This document shows positions 45,490 through 54,093 of a stretch of 64,000 bases of DNA, piece after piece (position 1 is the first letter of the stretch; each line of letters opens with the position of its first letter). A program made the position numbers and the translations under genes. Location of the stretch: contig DAONQC010000005.1 of NCBI GenBank assembly GCA_035409945.1, forward strand, positions 1 through 64,000. The letters are read 5' to 3'. Below the pieces are notes generated by a model. The model was not told where the DNA came from. It saw only the letters and a list, made by a program, of their open reading frames with translations, and ran no database searches. The stretch is from MWEH01 sp035409945 (GTDB lineage: Bacteria > Bacillota > Clostridia > Christensenellales > DTU072).

Positions 45490-45689
45490 CTCTACCACTC
45501 CAATATCAGTAACCATCTTGAGTTCGGTTATTACTTGTATGATAACATAACAAACCATTGTTTTGAAACGAGTTGGCTAAGTAAATATGACTATTGTTTG
45601 TCTAAAACTTATCAAGGAGCTCTTATTTCAAACCAAGTTTGATTGTAACTACATAGTAATTCAAGTTTGCTTATCGTCATTTGCTTGGT

Positions 45690-45880
45690 TATTTCTACTC
45701 AAGCGTAAATCAAATCGTAAACTTGCTTAAATAAGTCATAAATCAACTGTAAACCCGCGTTAAATAAGTCGTAAACCTATGTTGAACAATCCGTAAACCT
45801 AATCGTAAACCGAACTGTTAACCAAACCGTCGACTCGTGCAGAAGCTAATCATCATCAAATTGTAAACCGCTAAATTGCA
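45690..45880. repeat. Degenerate array with a GTAAAC motif
   Basis: AATCGTAAACTTGCTTAAATAAG, CTGTAAACCCGCGTTAAATAAG, GTCGTAAACCTATG, CCGTAAACCTAATCGTAAACCG and TTGTAAACCGCTAAA recur every 12-35 bp. The rest of 45490-46234 is AT-rich; GTATAAT near 46031 may serve as -10 for the downstream hydrolase. Confidence 0.7.
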
Positions 45881-46234
45881 GTCAAGCTGGGATTTATACG
45901 AGTAACTGCTAGTTATCATAGTAAGCTGGGTGGTAAATAGACCTCCGAGTGGTACAGGATAAGTGTAATTATTGATTAATACGGGTGAATTTTATAAATT
46001 ATTTTATGCTACCGTTTTATGCAAATTTGGAGTATAATTTTAGTATAAAAATTGATTAAAGGTTACCATCCTTTACTCGACTAAAATCGTGATATCAAAA
46101 AATTCGTAACGCGCAGACTTGAATTAAAGATATAATGAAATATTTTTGTAAACCCACAAGGTTTGTTCGAGATTTTATGAGTTTGAAAACGGTTTTGTAA
46201 GTCTATATAAATAGCGGTAACGAGGAGATATATT

Positions 46235-47137
46235 ATGACGAAATTAATGTTAAAATTAGATAAAGCATTCCTTACATACACAACAAAAAAAGGACAAAAA
46301 GGATTACCTTTTCCAACTGGTGTGACGGAATATACTGACATACCATACATCGATGACGGGAGTAAATACCATCTTTTAGACATATTTGTTCCTGAAGGAA
46401 CTACTGGCAAGCTACCAGTAATATTCAATGTTCACGGCGGATCTTGGTGTTTTGGCACAAAAGATGATTATAAAAGATACTGCATGGACATATCAAAAAG
46501 AGGATTCGCAGTGGTTAGTTTTTCATACACTCTAGCACCAGAGGTAACATATTATGAGCAAGTTCAAGAAAGTTACCAAGTTATGCATTGGATGACTGAA
46601 AATGCAGATAAATACCATCTAGATTTAAACAATGTTTTTGCAATAGGCGATTCAGCTGGAGCGAATCTATGTGGTGTTATCGTAAATATTACATTTGATG
46701 ACGAACTTCGTAAACTCTTCAAAGTAGAAGTACCTTTCCCATTTAGAGCCATGTGCCTAAATTGCCCAGCATCCGAACTTAAAGATCTAGCAGACACCTT
46801 TGGAAAACTTGTGTTTAAGTACATAATAGGTCCAGGGTTCAAAAAATCTCCCTACTATTCTGTTGCTAACTATCTAGACACTGTTTCTAGTAATTCTTGC
46901 CCAGTATTTGTTATAACGAGTTACAAAGACTTTATGAAGAAAATGTCACTACGAGTCTACAACACACTCAAAGAAAAAGGCGTTAAAGATGTTAGGTTAT
47001 CATATATTAAAGATAAGTCCGAACATAGTAAAAATATGAAACCAATTCACGTCTATAGCGTTAACCCATTCTGGGAAGAGTCAATTAAAGTAAATGATGA
47101 AATGTGTGACTTCTTCAAGGAATACATAGTTAAATAA
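46235..47137 (+). CDS. Alpha/beta hydrolase (HSL-type esterase)
   Basis: A 300-residue esterase or lipase. The oxyanion-hole HGGSWCFGT and the nucleophile elbow GDSAGANL mark the hormone-sensitive-lipase group. The aspartate is likely in TSYKDFM, and the histidine in the SEHSKN or PIHVYS segment. No signal peptide. GGAG lies upstream of ATG 46235. The last 85 bp are duplicated just after the stop. Confidence 0.88.
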   Translation: MTKLMLKLDKAFLTYTTKKGQKGLPFPTGVTEYTDIPYIDDGSKYHLLDIFVPEGTTGKLPVIFNVHGGSWCFGTKDDYKRYCMDISKRGFAVVSFSYTLAPEVTYYEQVQESYQVMHWMTENADKYHLDLNNVFAIGDSAGANLCGVIVNITFDDELRKLFKVEVPFPFRAMCLNCPASELKDLADTFGKLVFKYIIGPGFKKSPYYSVANYLDTVSSNSCPVFVITSYKDFMKKMSLRVYNTLKEKGVKDVRLSYIKDKSEHSKNMKPIHVYSVNPFWEESIKVNDEMCDFFKEYIVK

Positions 47138-47245
47138 TAATGATGTGAATCGTGTTCGTGTAAATCGCTAACAAGTTCTAAGAAGAGTCCATTAAAATAA
47201 ATGACGAAATGTGTGATTCCTCTGAAGAACACTTTGTTGAACAAC
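47054..47245 (+). repeat. Duplicated 3' end of the esterase gene
   Basis: 47054-47138 and 47161-47245 align over 85 bp at an offset of 107 (about 75% identity). The copy still reads in frame as EESIKINDEMCD, against EESIKVNDEMCD in the gene, but lacks a start and is not part of any gene. Confidence 0.85.
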
Positions 47246-47347
47246 ATAGTTTAAATCGCATTGTTTTGTGGCCATAGATACAAAATACTATATAGTTAGT
47301 GAAATGAGCACACCTGTTGAGAGTGTGTATAATAAGGAGGATATACT

Positions 47348-48571
47348 TTGAAAAAACTACTAAAAAAATATGCTGAACTCATAATAAAGATTGGTGTCAA
47401 CTTACAAAAAGATGAAGAGCTTGTAATCAATGCTCCTATCACAAATGCTAAATTTGTAAGAATAATAACTGAGGAAGCATATAAAGCTGGATCAAAAAAA
47501 GTTACTGTACTTTGGAATGATGAAAAGCTATCAAAAATCAAATATCAATATGAAGATATTGACACATTAACCGACATCCCTACATGGGTTATAGAGTCTA
47601 GAGAGTATGTAGTTAACAAAAAAGCTGCATATGTCGCCATTATATCTAGCGACCCAGAAATATTTGCGGATATTGACCCAAACAAGCTTGGTGCAGCTTC
47701 TAAAGCAAACAGGAAAGCACTACACAAGTTTATGAGTGCCTCAATGACAAATGAAATTAAGTGGTGCTTAGTTGCAACTCCTAATCCAGCATGGGCAAAA
47801 ATGATAAGTCCAGACTTACCTGAAAAAGAAGCTATAAGGCATCTATGGCTCCTTATTGCCAAAGCTATGCGTCTAGATAAAAAGGATAGTATCAAGGCTT
47901 GGAAAAACCATCAAAACCGCTTAAAAGTCGTTTCTAAGACCTTAAACAACTTAAACATCAAGACACTTAAGTATAAAAACTCAATTGGTACTAATTTTAG
48001 TATTGATCTGCCTAAAGGCTACTTCTTTACTGGCGCTAGTGAAGTTAGTAAAGACGGTGTAGAATTTACCGCCAACATGCCAACAGAAGAAGTTTTTACT
48101 GCCCCACATAGGCTTTCTGCAAACGGTAAAGTTGTTGCCAGTATGCCCCTATTTTATAATGGAAATAGAGTAGAAGATTTTTGGTTTAAATTTAAAGATG
48201 GAAAAGTTGTGGACTACGATGCAAAAATAGGTAAAGACATTTTAACCAAACTTTTAAACACTGATGATGGAAGTAAATATCTTGGTGAAGTAGCACTTGT
48301 TGAATATGATTCTCCCATCCAAAACTTAAATACCTTATTTTACAATACTTTATTTGATGAAAATGCAAGTTGTCATTTAGCATTAGGAAGAGCATATCCC
48401 TGCATTAAAGATGCTGAAAAACTAAATGAAAAAGAGCAACTAGAAGCAGGACTAAATACCAGTCTTGAGCACGTTGACTTTATGCTAGGAACAAAGGATT
48501 TAGATATAATTGCTATAGACTATGAAGGTGTTCAAACACAAATATTTAAAAACGGTAACTTTGTGATCTAA
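47348..48571 (+). CDS. M29-family aminopeptidase (AmpS/PepS type)
   Basis: A 407-residue cytosolic metallo-aminopeptidase. The start LLKKYAELIIKIGVNLQKDEELVINAP and the later ANMPTEEVFTAPHR (metal Glu), EVALVEYDSPI and LGRAYP (with A-S-C-H-L-A-L-G just before it) are family blocks. HVDFMLGTKDLDI is the C-terminal metal-site His/Asp block. TTG start at 47348 follows AAGGAGG with 7-nt spacing, which decides the start. Its 3' end is duplicated 100 bp downstream. Confidence 0.92.
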   Translation: MKKLLKKYAELIIKIGVNLQKDEELVINAPITNAKFVRIITEEAYKAGSKKVTVLWNDEKLSKIKYQYEDIDTLTDIPTWVIESREYVVNKKAAYVAIISSDPEIFADIDPNKLGAASKANRKALHKFMSASMTNEIKWCLVATPNPAWAKMISPDLPEKEAIRHLWLLIAKAMRLDKKDSIKAWKNHQNRLKVVSKTLNNLNIKTLKYKNSIGTNFSIDLPKGYFFTGASEVSKDGVEFTANMPTEEVFTAPHRLSANGKVVASMPLFYNGNRVEDFWFKFKDGKVVDYDAKIGKDILTKLLNTDDGSKYLGEVALVEYDSPIQNLNTLFYNTLFDENASCHLALGRAYPCIKDAEKLNEKEQLEAGLNTSLEHVDFMLGTKDLDIIAIDYEGVQTQIFKNGNFVI

Positions 48572-48671
48572 ATCGCGAGCAATAATTACTACCCTAATGA
48601 GTTAGGCTTTTGCCAGGATCCACAACGTTAAATAAACACAAATATTTAAAAACGGTAACTTTGTAATCTAA
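48533..48671 (+). repeat. Duplicated 3' end of the aminopeptidase gene
   Basis: 48534-48571 and 48634-48671 are almost identical over 37 bp (one difference) at an offset of exactly 100. The copy includes the codons for IFKNGNFVI and the stop. The youngest-looking case of the pattern. Confidence 0.9.
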
Positions 48672-48697
48672 CTGGTAGTATAATTACCGAGTCATAG

Positions 48698-48733
48698 AGG
48701 CTACAGGATAAAAAACCTGCAGCCTTTCTTTTT
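48698..48733 (+). terminator. Terminator of the aminopeptidase gene
   Basis: AGGCTACAGG-N8-CCTGCAGCCT followed by TTCTTTTT. It lies beyond the duplicated 3' end. The remainder of 48734-49030 is AT-rich without a gene. Confidence 0.85.
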
Positions 48734-49030
48734 ATAGATTTGAAGCCTTACGAAAAGCTATCTATTTTAGTTACAAGTATAAAAGCTTTCGAGTAAACAA
48801 ATAAGGATGCAACTATAAACCGTATTAATTTTGCATTATATTTACTTTTGTAAAGTTTTGGTATGGCTAATTATTGCTAGACACTACCTCTTTATTATAT
48901 GTTAAAATAAATTACTATATTTCTAGAGCGAACTGTATGATAGTCAAACACAAATAAATATACAAAGTAGTGTTGCTAACCATTTATACCCGTTAAATTC
49001 AAACAACATTATTATACGAGGGAAAATATA

Positions 49031-50770
49031 TTGAAAGCATTTATAAAAATAGCCAAACTTGTAATAACAATACTGCTTATTGCAACCCTATCAGCATCAG
49101 TACTTGCTGTGGTTTCTCTAAATAACGAACCTTATGAAGAGAGGAAGGAAGAACCTTATGAGGAACCGTTAAAAATTGTATTTTTAGGAGATTCTATAAC
49201 CGAAGGAATTTTTGGACCTACACCATTGCACGAAAGAGGCGATTATGCTTTTTATGGCATTATTAGCGAAATAAATAAATATAAGGGATTTAACAGAGCT
49301 GTATCTGGTCACAAAACCTATCAGCTTGAAAACCTTATTAAAGAAGGAGATAAAAATGGATATCTCACTGCTACTCATCTAAGAGAAGCTGATGTCATTA
49401 CAATCTCAATGATTGCAAATGATCTTTTACAACTTGGTCCCTATGGACTACTCCTCAATAGAGAACGTGCCGATAGAGTTGCTACCAACGCACTAGCAAA
49501 CGCTAAAATCCATTTTGGTGTAGTTATTGAGGAACTCAAAAAGCTAAATCCAGATGCACATATAATGGTGTTTACGCAATATAATCCAGCGATGGAAAAT
49601 CCATGTATGTTTAACCAAACTCAAATAGCAAGAATACGTGCAACAGGTATGGAACCATCGGAATATAGAGGCTTTGCCCAAATTTATATTGATATGCTAA
49701 ATGACATAATAATAGACTACTTAGAAGAACATCCCGGTGCTTATCATATACTCGATGCAGCAAAAGCATTTGAGGATATCTATATTGAAGATAAAGTACG
49801 CGCTGGTAATTTATTATTTAAAGATGCACTCCACCCTTCAAATGAAGGACATGCTGTTATGGCTGGAGTAATCCAACAAAAACTAGAAGAACTCGGCCTT
49901 GCTAATAGAGAGAAAGCTTTAGCAAATTATAAAACCTTACGAGTAAATCAAGCACATAGGCTTTTTGATGGCATAATTGACGTTGATTCTTTAATTCAAG
50001 AAATAAATGCTTCAAAGAGCTATGAAGAAGTAACAAAAGTATTTTTCGCAGCCACAAATGATCATACCGTTAATACTGAAGATATGGTTTTAGCAGCTAC
50101 TCCTAAACAACCAGCTACATATGTAAAAAACAAGACCACACTCTCAATAGACAGCTTATCACTAATGCAATTTCATCCTACATTAGTTGGGATAGCCATA
50201 GACTACTATGATAGTTATGTAGAATTTAACACCGATGGGACAATGGAACTTATGTTGTACTTAAATCCAGGGGTTGTTTTTCTTCTAAATAATATGTTGG
50301 GAGATACTGATTTATCACAATTTGAAATATATGGAATAAATATTAGTAATTATTTAGAAATGTATGGGGATTTATTCCTAGGTAGAGATGAAGCAAGTAC
50401 TGCAGATTTTTTCTTAACTGTCAAAAAGTCTTTAGGAATTGAACTCGTAGGCATAGACTTTACAGAATCTCCCTTTAATGAAATGGCAGAATCTCTTGAT
50501 GCAACTGGTAAACTACCACCTCATTTTACTCTCCCCGATGATAGAGACTATGGAATAAAAATTAAAGCAAGATATGAATTATCTAGCATTACTGACCACG
50601 AAGGAAATGTACATAATGTTGTATATCTTGGCAATATGGGACGGAGAACAGACCCATACATTATTATGGATGCCGACTTAGATGAAAGAGGAAATCCTAA
50701 AAAAGTAGAAATGCACATTGAGTTTTTACCCCTCTCTTTAACAGCCTCAGATGGCTCTTATACAGAATAA
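49031..50770 (+). CDS. Secreted SGNH/GDSL hydrolase with C-terminal extension
   Basis: A 579-residue protein. Signal peptide at about 1-30 (LVITILLIATLSASVLAVVS), SGNH domain at 45-300 with GDSITEGIFG, a block III-like IANDLLQ and block V DALHPSNEGH. A C-terminal region of about 250 residues has no family that I know and seems beta-rich. TTG start at 49031 preceded by GAGGGAAA. Probably an extracellular esterase; a second SGNH hydrolase lies 3.5 kb away on the other strand. Confidence 0.88.
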   Translation: MKAFIKIAKLVITILLIATLSASVLAVVSLNNEPYEERKEEPYEEPLKIVFLGDSITEGIFGPTPLHERGDYAFYGIISEINKYKGFNRAVSGHKTYQLENLIKEGDKNGYLTATHLREADVITISMIANDLLQLGPYGLLLNRERADRVATNALANAKIHFGVVIEELKKLNPDAHIMVFTQYNPAMENPCMFNQTQIARIRATGMEPSEYRGFAQIYIDMLNDIIIDYLEEHPGAYHILDAAKAFEDIYIEDKVRAGNLLFKDALHPSNEGHAVMAGVIQQKLEELGLANREKALANYKTLRVNQAHRLFDGIIDVDSLIQEINASKSYEEVTKVFFAATNDHTVNTEDMVLAATPKQPATYVKNKTTLSIDSLSLMQFHPTLVGIAIDYYDSYVEFNTDGTMELMLYLNPGVVFLLNNMLGDTDLSQFEIYGINISNYLEMYGDLFLGRDEASTADFFLTVKKSLGIELVGIDFTESPFNEMAESLDATGKLPPHFTLPDDRDYGIKIKARYELSSITDHEGNVHNVVYLGNMGRRTDPYIIMDADLDERGNPKKVEMHIEFLPLSLTASDGSYTE

Positions 50771-50905
50771 CATTCGAACAAAATAGCACTAATTCTAATA
50801 TGCGACCTCGCAATATCAAGAGGTTGTACTTTAATTTTGATAAAATAAATGCTCTCTACAGAAGGGGATGACACGCATATCGTATAATAACACCACCGCA
50901 CTAAA

Positions 50906-50935
50906 AAAGGCTACAGGTTGCATCCCGTAGCCTTT
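50906..50935. terminator. Bidirectional terminator
   Basis: AAAGGCTACAGG-TTGCAT-CCCGTAGCCTTT with A/T tracts on both sides, between convergent genes. Sequence is close to the terminator at 48698-48733. Confidence 0.85.
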
Positions 50936-50959
50936 CTTTCTTAGCTTATATTTTCCTAG

Positions 50960-51190
50960 TTATATCACACCTGTAGCTTTTAAAACAATTAGCGTTACTG
51001 CTACTGCGCCAAGCACCACCCAAAGAACTATCTTGATTGTTTTTAGGGTTTTAGGCGGTATCTCTCTATATGCACCTTTGATTTCCCCTTCACAAAATGG
51101 ACATTTAGACATGTGGTCTAGTATTTCCTTTCCACAGTGCGGACAATTAACTATATGTTTTTTATAGCTAGGTTCTTTATTATTCTCCAT
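50960..51190 (-). CDS. Zinc-ribbon single-helix membrane protein
   Basis: A 76-residue protein with a zinc ribbon (CPHCGKEI...CPFCEGEI, four Cys) and one C-terminal membrane helix (about 51-72). Such small anchored zinc ribbons are common in Firmicutes, with unknown roles. Possible operon with the next small membrane gene. Confidence 0.75.
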   Translation of the reverse strand: MENNKEPSYKKHIVNCPHCGKEILDHMSKCPFCEGEIKGAYREIPPKTLKTIKIVLWVVLGAVAVTLIVLKATGVI

Positions 51191-51287
51191 TGTATGTATA
51201 CCTTTTACGATGAGATCCGTTTTGGTACTAACGTTTTTAACTAACGGTTGCCAGATCTCTTTTTATATTTACCTTAGTTAGGTTTGT

Positions 51288-51551
51288 TTAGTTTGCCCAG
51301 GGCCTTCCCACAAATACTATTAAGAGAGCAACAGCAGCAATAAATACAAGCGCTATCGGGATAATTAATGCGTAAAGTTTGAATATTAACTTTACAGAAT
51401 CCTTTTTACTAAACTCCACATTTGGTTCCGATGATTTTATACTATCTTTAGGCTTAGTGTCTGGTATATACCAAGGCATCCCATCTACATTCATTGGGGC
51501 TATCACACGACCATCATCGTCATCATATTGCTTTTTCTTGCGTTTTTTCAT
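51288..51551 (-). CDS. Small membrane protein, unknown
   Basis: An 87-residue protein with a very basic/acidic start (KKRKKKQYDDDDG), a polar middle and one membrane helix (about 58-80). No family recognised. Coding is supported by its open frame, a GGTATTA-type leader and position between the zinc-ribbon gene and oppF on the same strand. Confidence 0.6.
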   Translation of the reverse strand: MKKRKKKQYDDDDGRVIAPMNVDGMPWYIPDTKPKDSIKSSEPNVEFSKKDSVKLIFKLYALIIPIALVFIAAVALLIVFVGRPWAN

Positions 51552-51659
51552 TAGTTAATACCTTTTATAGACAACTAATTAATAGTCTTAACCAGTACCT
51601 TTATCATACTAGTATATTAACCTTATATAAAGAATTAATTCAAATGATATTATGAGAGA

Positions 51660-52883
51660 TTATAAAGAGCCGGATCCTTTTTTAGATTGCCTTTTAGCTT
51701 CTTCTAGAAGCATTCCCTCTGAATCATATAAGTGACATCTAACAAAATGTTCTGGTTCAACCTCTATATTTCTAGGAGCAACACTCTTACAAATTTCCAT
51801 ACATTCACTACACCTTGTATGGAATTTACATCCTTTAGGAGGATTTGCAGGAGATGGGATATTCCCTTCCAGTATTATCCTATTCATTTTAGCATTGGGA
51901 TCAGGCACAGGTATTGCTGAAAATAGCGCTTTGGTATATGGATGTAATGGGTTTGCAAACACTTTTTCAGTTGCTGCATGCTCTACCAAATCTCCTAAAT
52001 ACATAACACCTACAGTATCAGATATGTGCTCAACAACCGATAAATCATGAGAAATGAAAAGGTATGTTAGCCCATATTGTTTTTGTAAATCTTCTAGCAG
52101 GTTTATAATTTGTGCTTGGATTGACACATCAAGTGCAGAAACTGGCTCATCGCAAACGATAAACTTTGGATCTAACGCTAGCGCTCTTGCAATACAAATT
52201 CTTTGTCTCTGACCGCCGGAGAACTCGTGCGGATATCTATCTTTGTGGTATTCACTAAGACCACAGTCATTCATAATTTTAGTTAAATATTCTTCATATT
52301 CGCTGTCGGGAACTATTTTATGTTCCCTAACTGCTTCACCAATAATTGTTCCTACTGGAAGCCTTGGCGATAAACTTGAGTATGGATCTTGGAAAATAAT
52401 CTGAATTTCAGGTCTTTTTTTCCTTAAAGTTTTTCTGTCTAATTTAAATATGTCATTTCCGTTGAATAACACTTCACCGCCAGATTTTTCATAGAGACGT
52501 AAAACTGTTCTACCAACCGTCGTTTTACCACAACCAGACTCGCCAACGAGCCCCATTGTAGTTCCTCTTTTGATGTTAAAAGATATATTATCAACAGCTT
52601 TAACATAACCAACTGTACGCTTGAAAAACCCTGCTTTTATTGGAAAATACTTTTTAAGCATGTTAACTTCTAGAAGATTTTCCTCATTATGAACAAGTGG
52701 TGTATGCTCATCAGGGATATTAGTAATCCTTTCTCTACGATATCTTTGAATTTCTTTCTTAGGATTTTTGAAAAATCTAACAGTCGATTGGGCAAACAGG
52801 ATTATTTCCTTGGATAATTTACTCCAAGAATTGGTTATGGCTTTTGTAAAACTTGTTAAAATTTTATTACTGTCTATCTTCAT
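51660..52883 (-). CDS. oppF: Oligopeptide ABC transporter ATP-binding protein OppF-like
   Basis: A 407-residue ATPase of the peptide/nickel importer family. Walker A GLVGESGCGKTT (about residue 114), Q-loop QDPYSSLSPR, signature FSGGQRQRI, Walker B FIVCDEPVSALD and the H-loop ISHDLSVV are all intact. The C-terminal oligopeptide domain has the FeS/Cys pattern CKFHTRCSECMEIC. An unusual N-terminal extension of about 70 basic residues precedes the ATPase domain. Its start overlaps oppD by 17 bp. Confidence 0.95.
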   Translation of the reverse strand: MKIDSNKILTSFTKAITNSWSKLSKEIILFAQSTVRFFKNPKKEIQRYRRERITNIPDEHTPLVHNEENLLEVNMLKKYFPIKAGFFKRTVGYVKAVDNISFNIKRGTTMGLVGESGCGKTTVGRTVLRLYEKSGGEVLFNGNDIFKLDRKTLRKKRPEIQIIFQDPYSSLSPRLPVGTIIGEAVREHKIVPDSEYEEYLTKIMNDCGLSEYHKDRYPHEFSGGQRQRICIARALALDPKFIVCDEPVSALDVSIQAQIINLLEDLQKQYGLTYLFISHDLSVVEHISDTVGVMYLGDLVEHAATEKVFANPLHPYTKALFSAIPVPDPNAKMNRIILEGNIPSPANPPKGCKFHTRCSECMEICKSVAPRNIEVEPEHFVRCHLYDSEGMLLEEAKRQSKKGSGSL

Positions 52884-54072
52884 TTTTATCCTCGCCTAGT
52901 TTTTCAGCAGCTCTATAACATCCTACATAATGCGTATCCGATAATTGTATCATGGATGGATATTCTCCTGCGCATTGCTCGGTAGCAAACTCACACCTGT
53001 CTCTAAAATAGCAATAATTGGGCATATTTATTGGGTTAGGCACGTTCCCAGGTATGTTGTATAACTTATCAATCTTTTTCCCAACCACAGGCTTTGATCT
53101 CATTAGCCCTATAGTATATGGATGAGATGGATGATAAAATATTTCTTCTGCAGTCCCCTTTTCCACAATTCGTCCTGCATACATTACAACAACATAGTCT
53201 GCCATTTCGGCAATAACACCTAGATCGTGTGTTATTAGCATTATACTGCTACTAATTTTATCTTTAATCTCACTTAGTAGCGCCAAAATCTGTGCTTGAA
53301 TCGTAACATCAAGTGCAGTTGTAGGTTCATCTGCAATGATAATACTTGGATTACAAGCAAGTGCCATAGCAATAACTATTCTCTGTCTCATTCCACCCGA
53401 CAGCTCATGTGGATAGTTTGAATAAACCCTATCGCTATTTGCAATACCAACCAAATCTAGAAGCTCTATTGTCCGTTTCTTGGCTTTTTCTTTAGTCATA
53501 TCATCATAATGCAAGAAAAGTATTTCTTCTATTTGAGCACCAATTTTAAAAACTGGATTTAAACTTGTCATAGGTTCTTGAAATATCATTGTTACGACAT
53601 TGCCACGAATCTTTTGCATAACAGTTTCGGGTGCCATTACAACATTAACTGCATGGTCGCCCATATTTAATCTAATCTCACCTTTAATTGTTTGTCCTTG
53701 CGGTCTTTGTACAAGTTGCATAAGCGATAAACTTGTTACACTTTTTCCACAACCAGATTCCCCAACCACACCAACAGTCTTTCCTTTTGGGACTTCGAAG
53801 GTGACACCATCAACAGCCTTAACAGTTCCAATATCAGTGAAAAAATATGTATGAACATCGTCAAACTCAACAACATTGTTAATATCTTTCATTTGAGTTA
53901 CATATTCACTTTCAGGGACACGCCTTCTCTTACGTCTTTTTTCAATAACTTTGGTAATTTTCCTGTTTTCACGAGAAATTTTAGCTGAATCTCTAGCAGA
54001 AATATATCCAGACTCTTTTTTTCTAGGCTTAAATATATTTTTAATTTTTGCAGTAATATCTTTTACTTCCAT
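52867..54072 (-). CDS. oppD: Oligopeptide ABC transporter ATP-binding protein OppD-like
   Basis: A 401-residue ATPase, partner of OppF. Walker A GVVGESGCGKSVT, Q-loop MIFQEPMTSLNP, signature LSGGMRQRI, Walker B IIIADEPTTALD, H-loop ITHDLGVI, and the C-terminal cysteine cluster YCYFRDRCEFATEQC. It also carries a basic N-terminal extension of about 65 residues not found in standard OppD. It lies 21 bp after oppC. Confidence 0.95.
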   Translation of the reverse strand: MEVKDITAKIKNIFKPRKKESGYISARDSAKISRENRKITKVIEKRRKRRRVPESEYVTQMKDINNVVEFDDVHTYFFTDIGTVKAVDGVTFEVPKGKTVGVVGESGCGKSVTSLSLMQLVQRPQGQTIKGEIRLNMGDHAVNVVMAPETVMQKIRGNVVTMIFQEPMTSLNPVFKIGAQIEEILFLHYDDMTKEKAKKRTIELLDLVGIANSDRVYSNYPHELSGGMRQRIVIAMALACNPSIIIADEPTTALDVTIQAQILALLSEIKDKISSSIMLITHDLGVIAEMADYVVVMYAGRIVEKGTAEEIFYHPSHPYTIGLMRSKPVVGKKIDKLYNIPGNVPNPINMPNYCYFRDRCEFATEQCAGEYPSMIQLSDTHYVGCYRAAEKLGEDKNEDRQ

Positions 54073-54093
54073 TTCTATTTTCCTTATCTTAAG

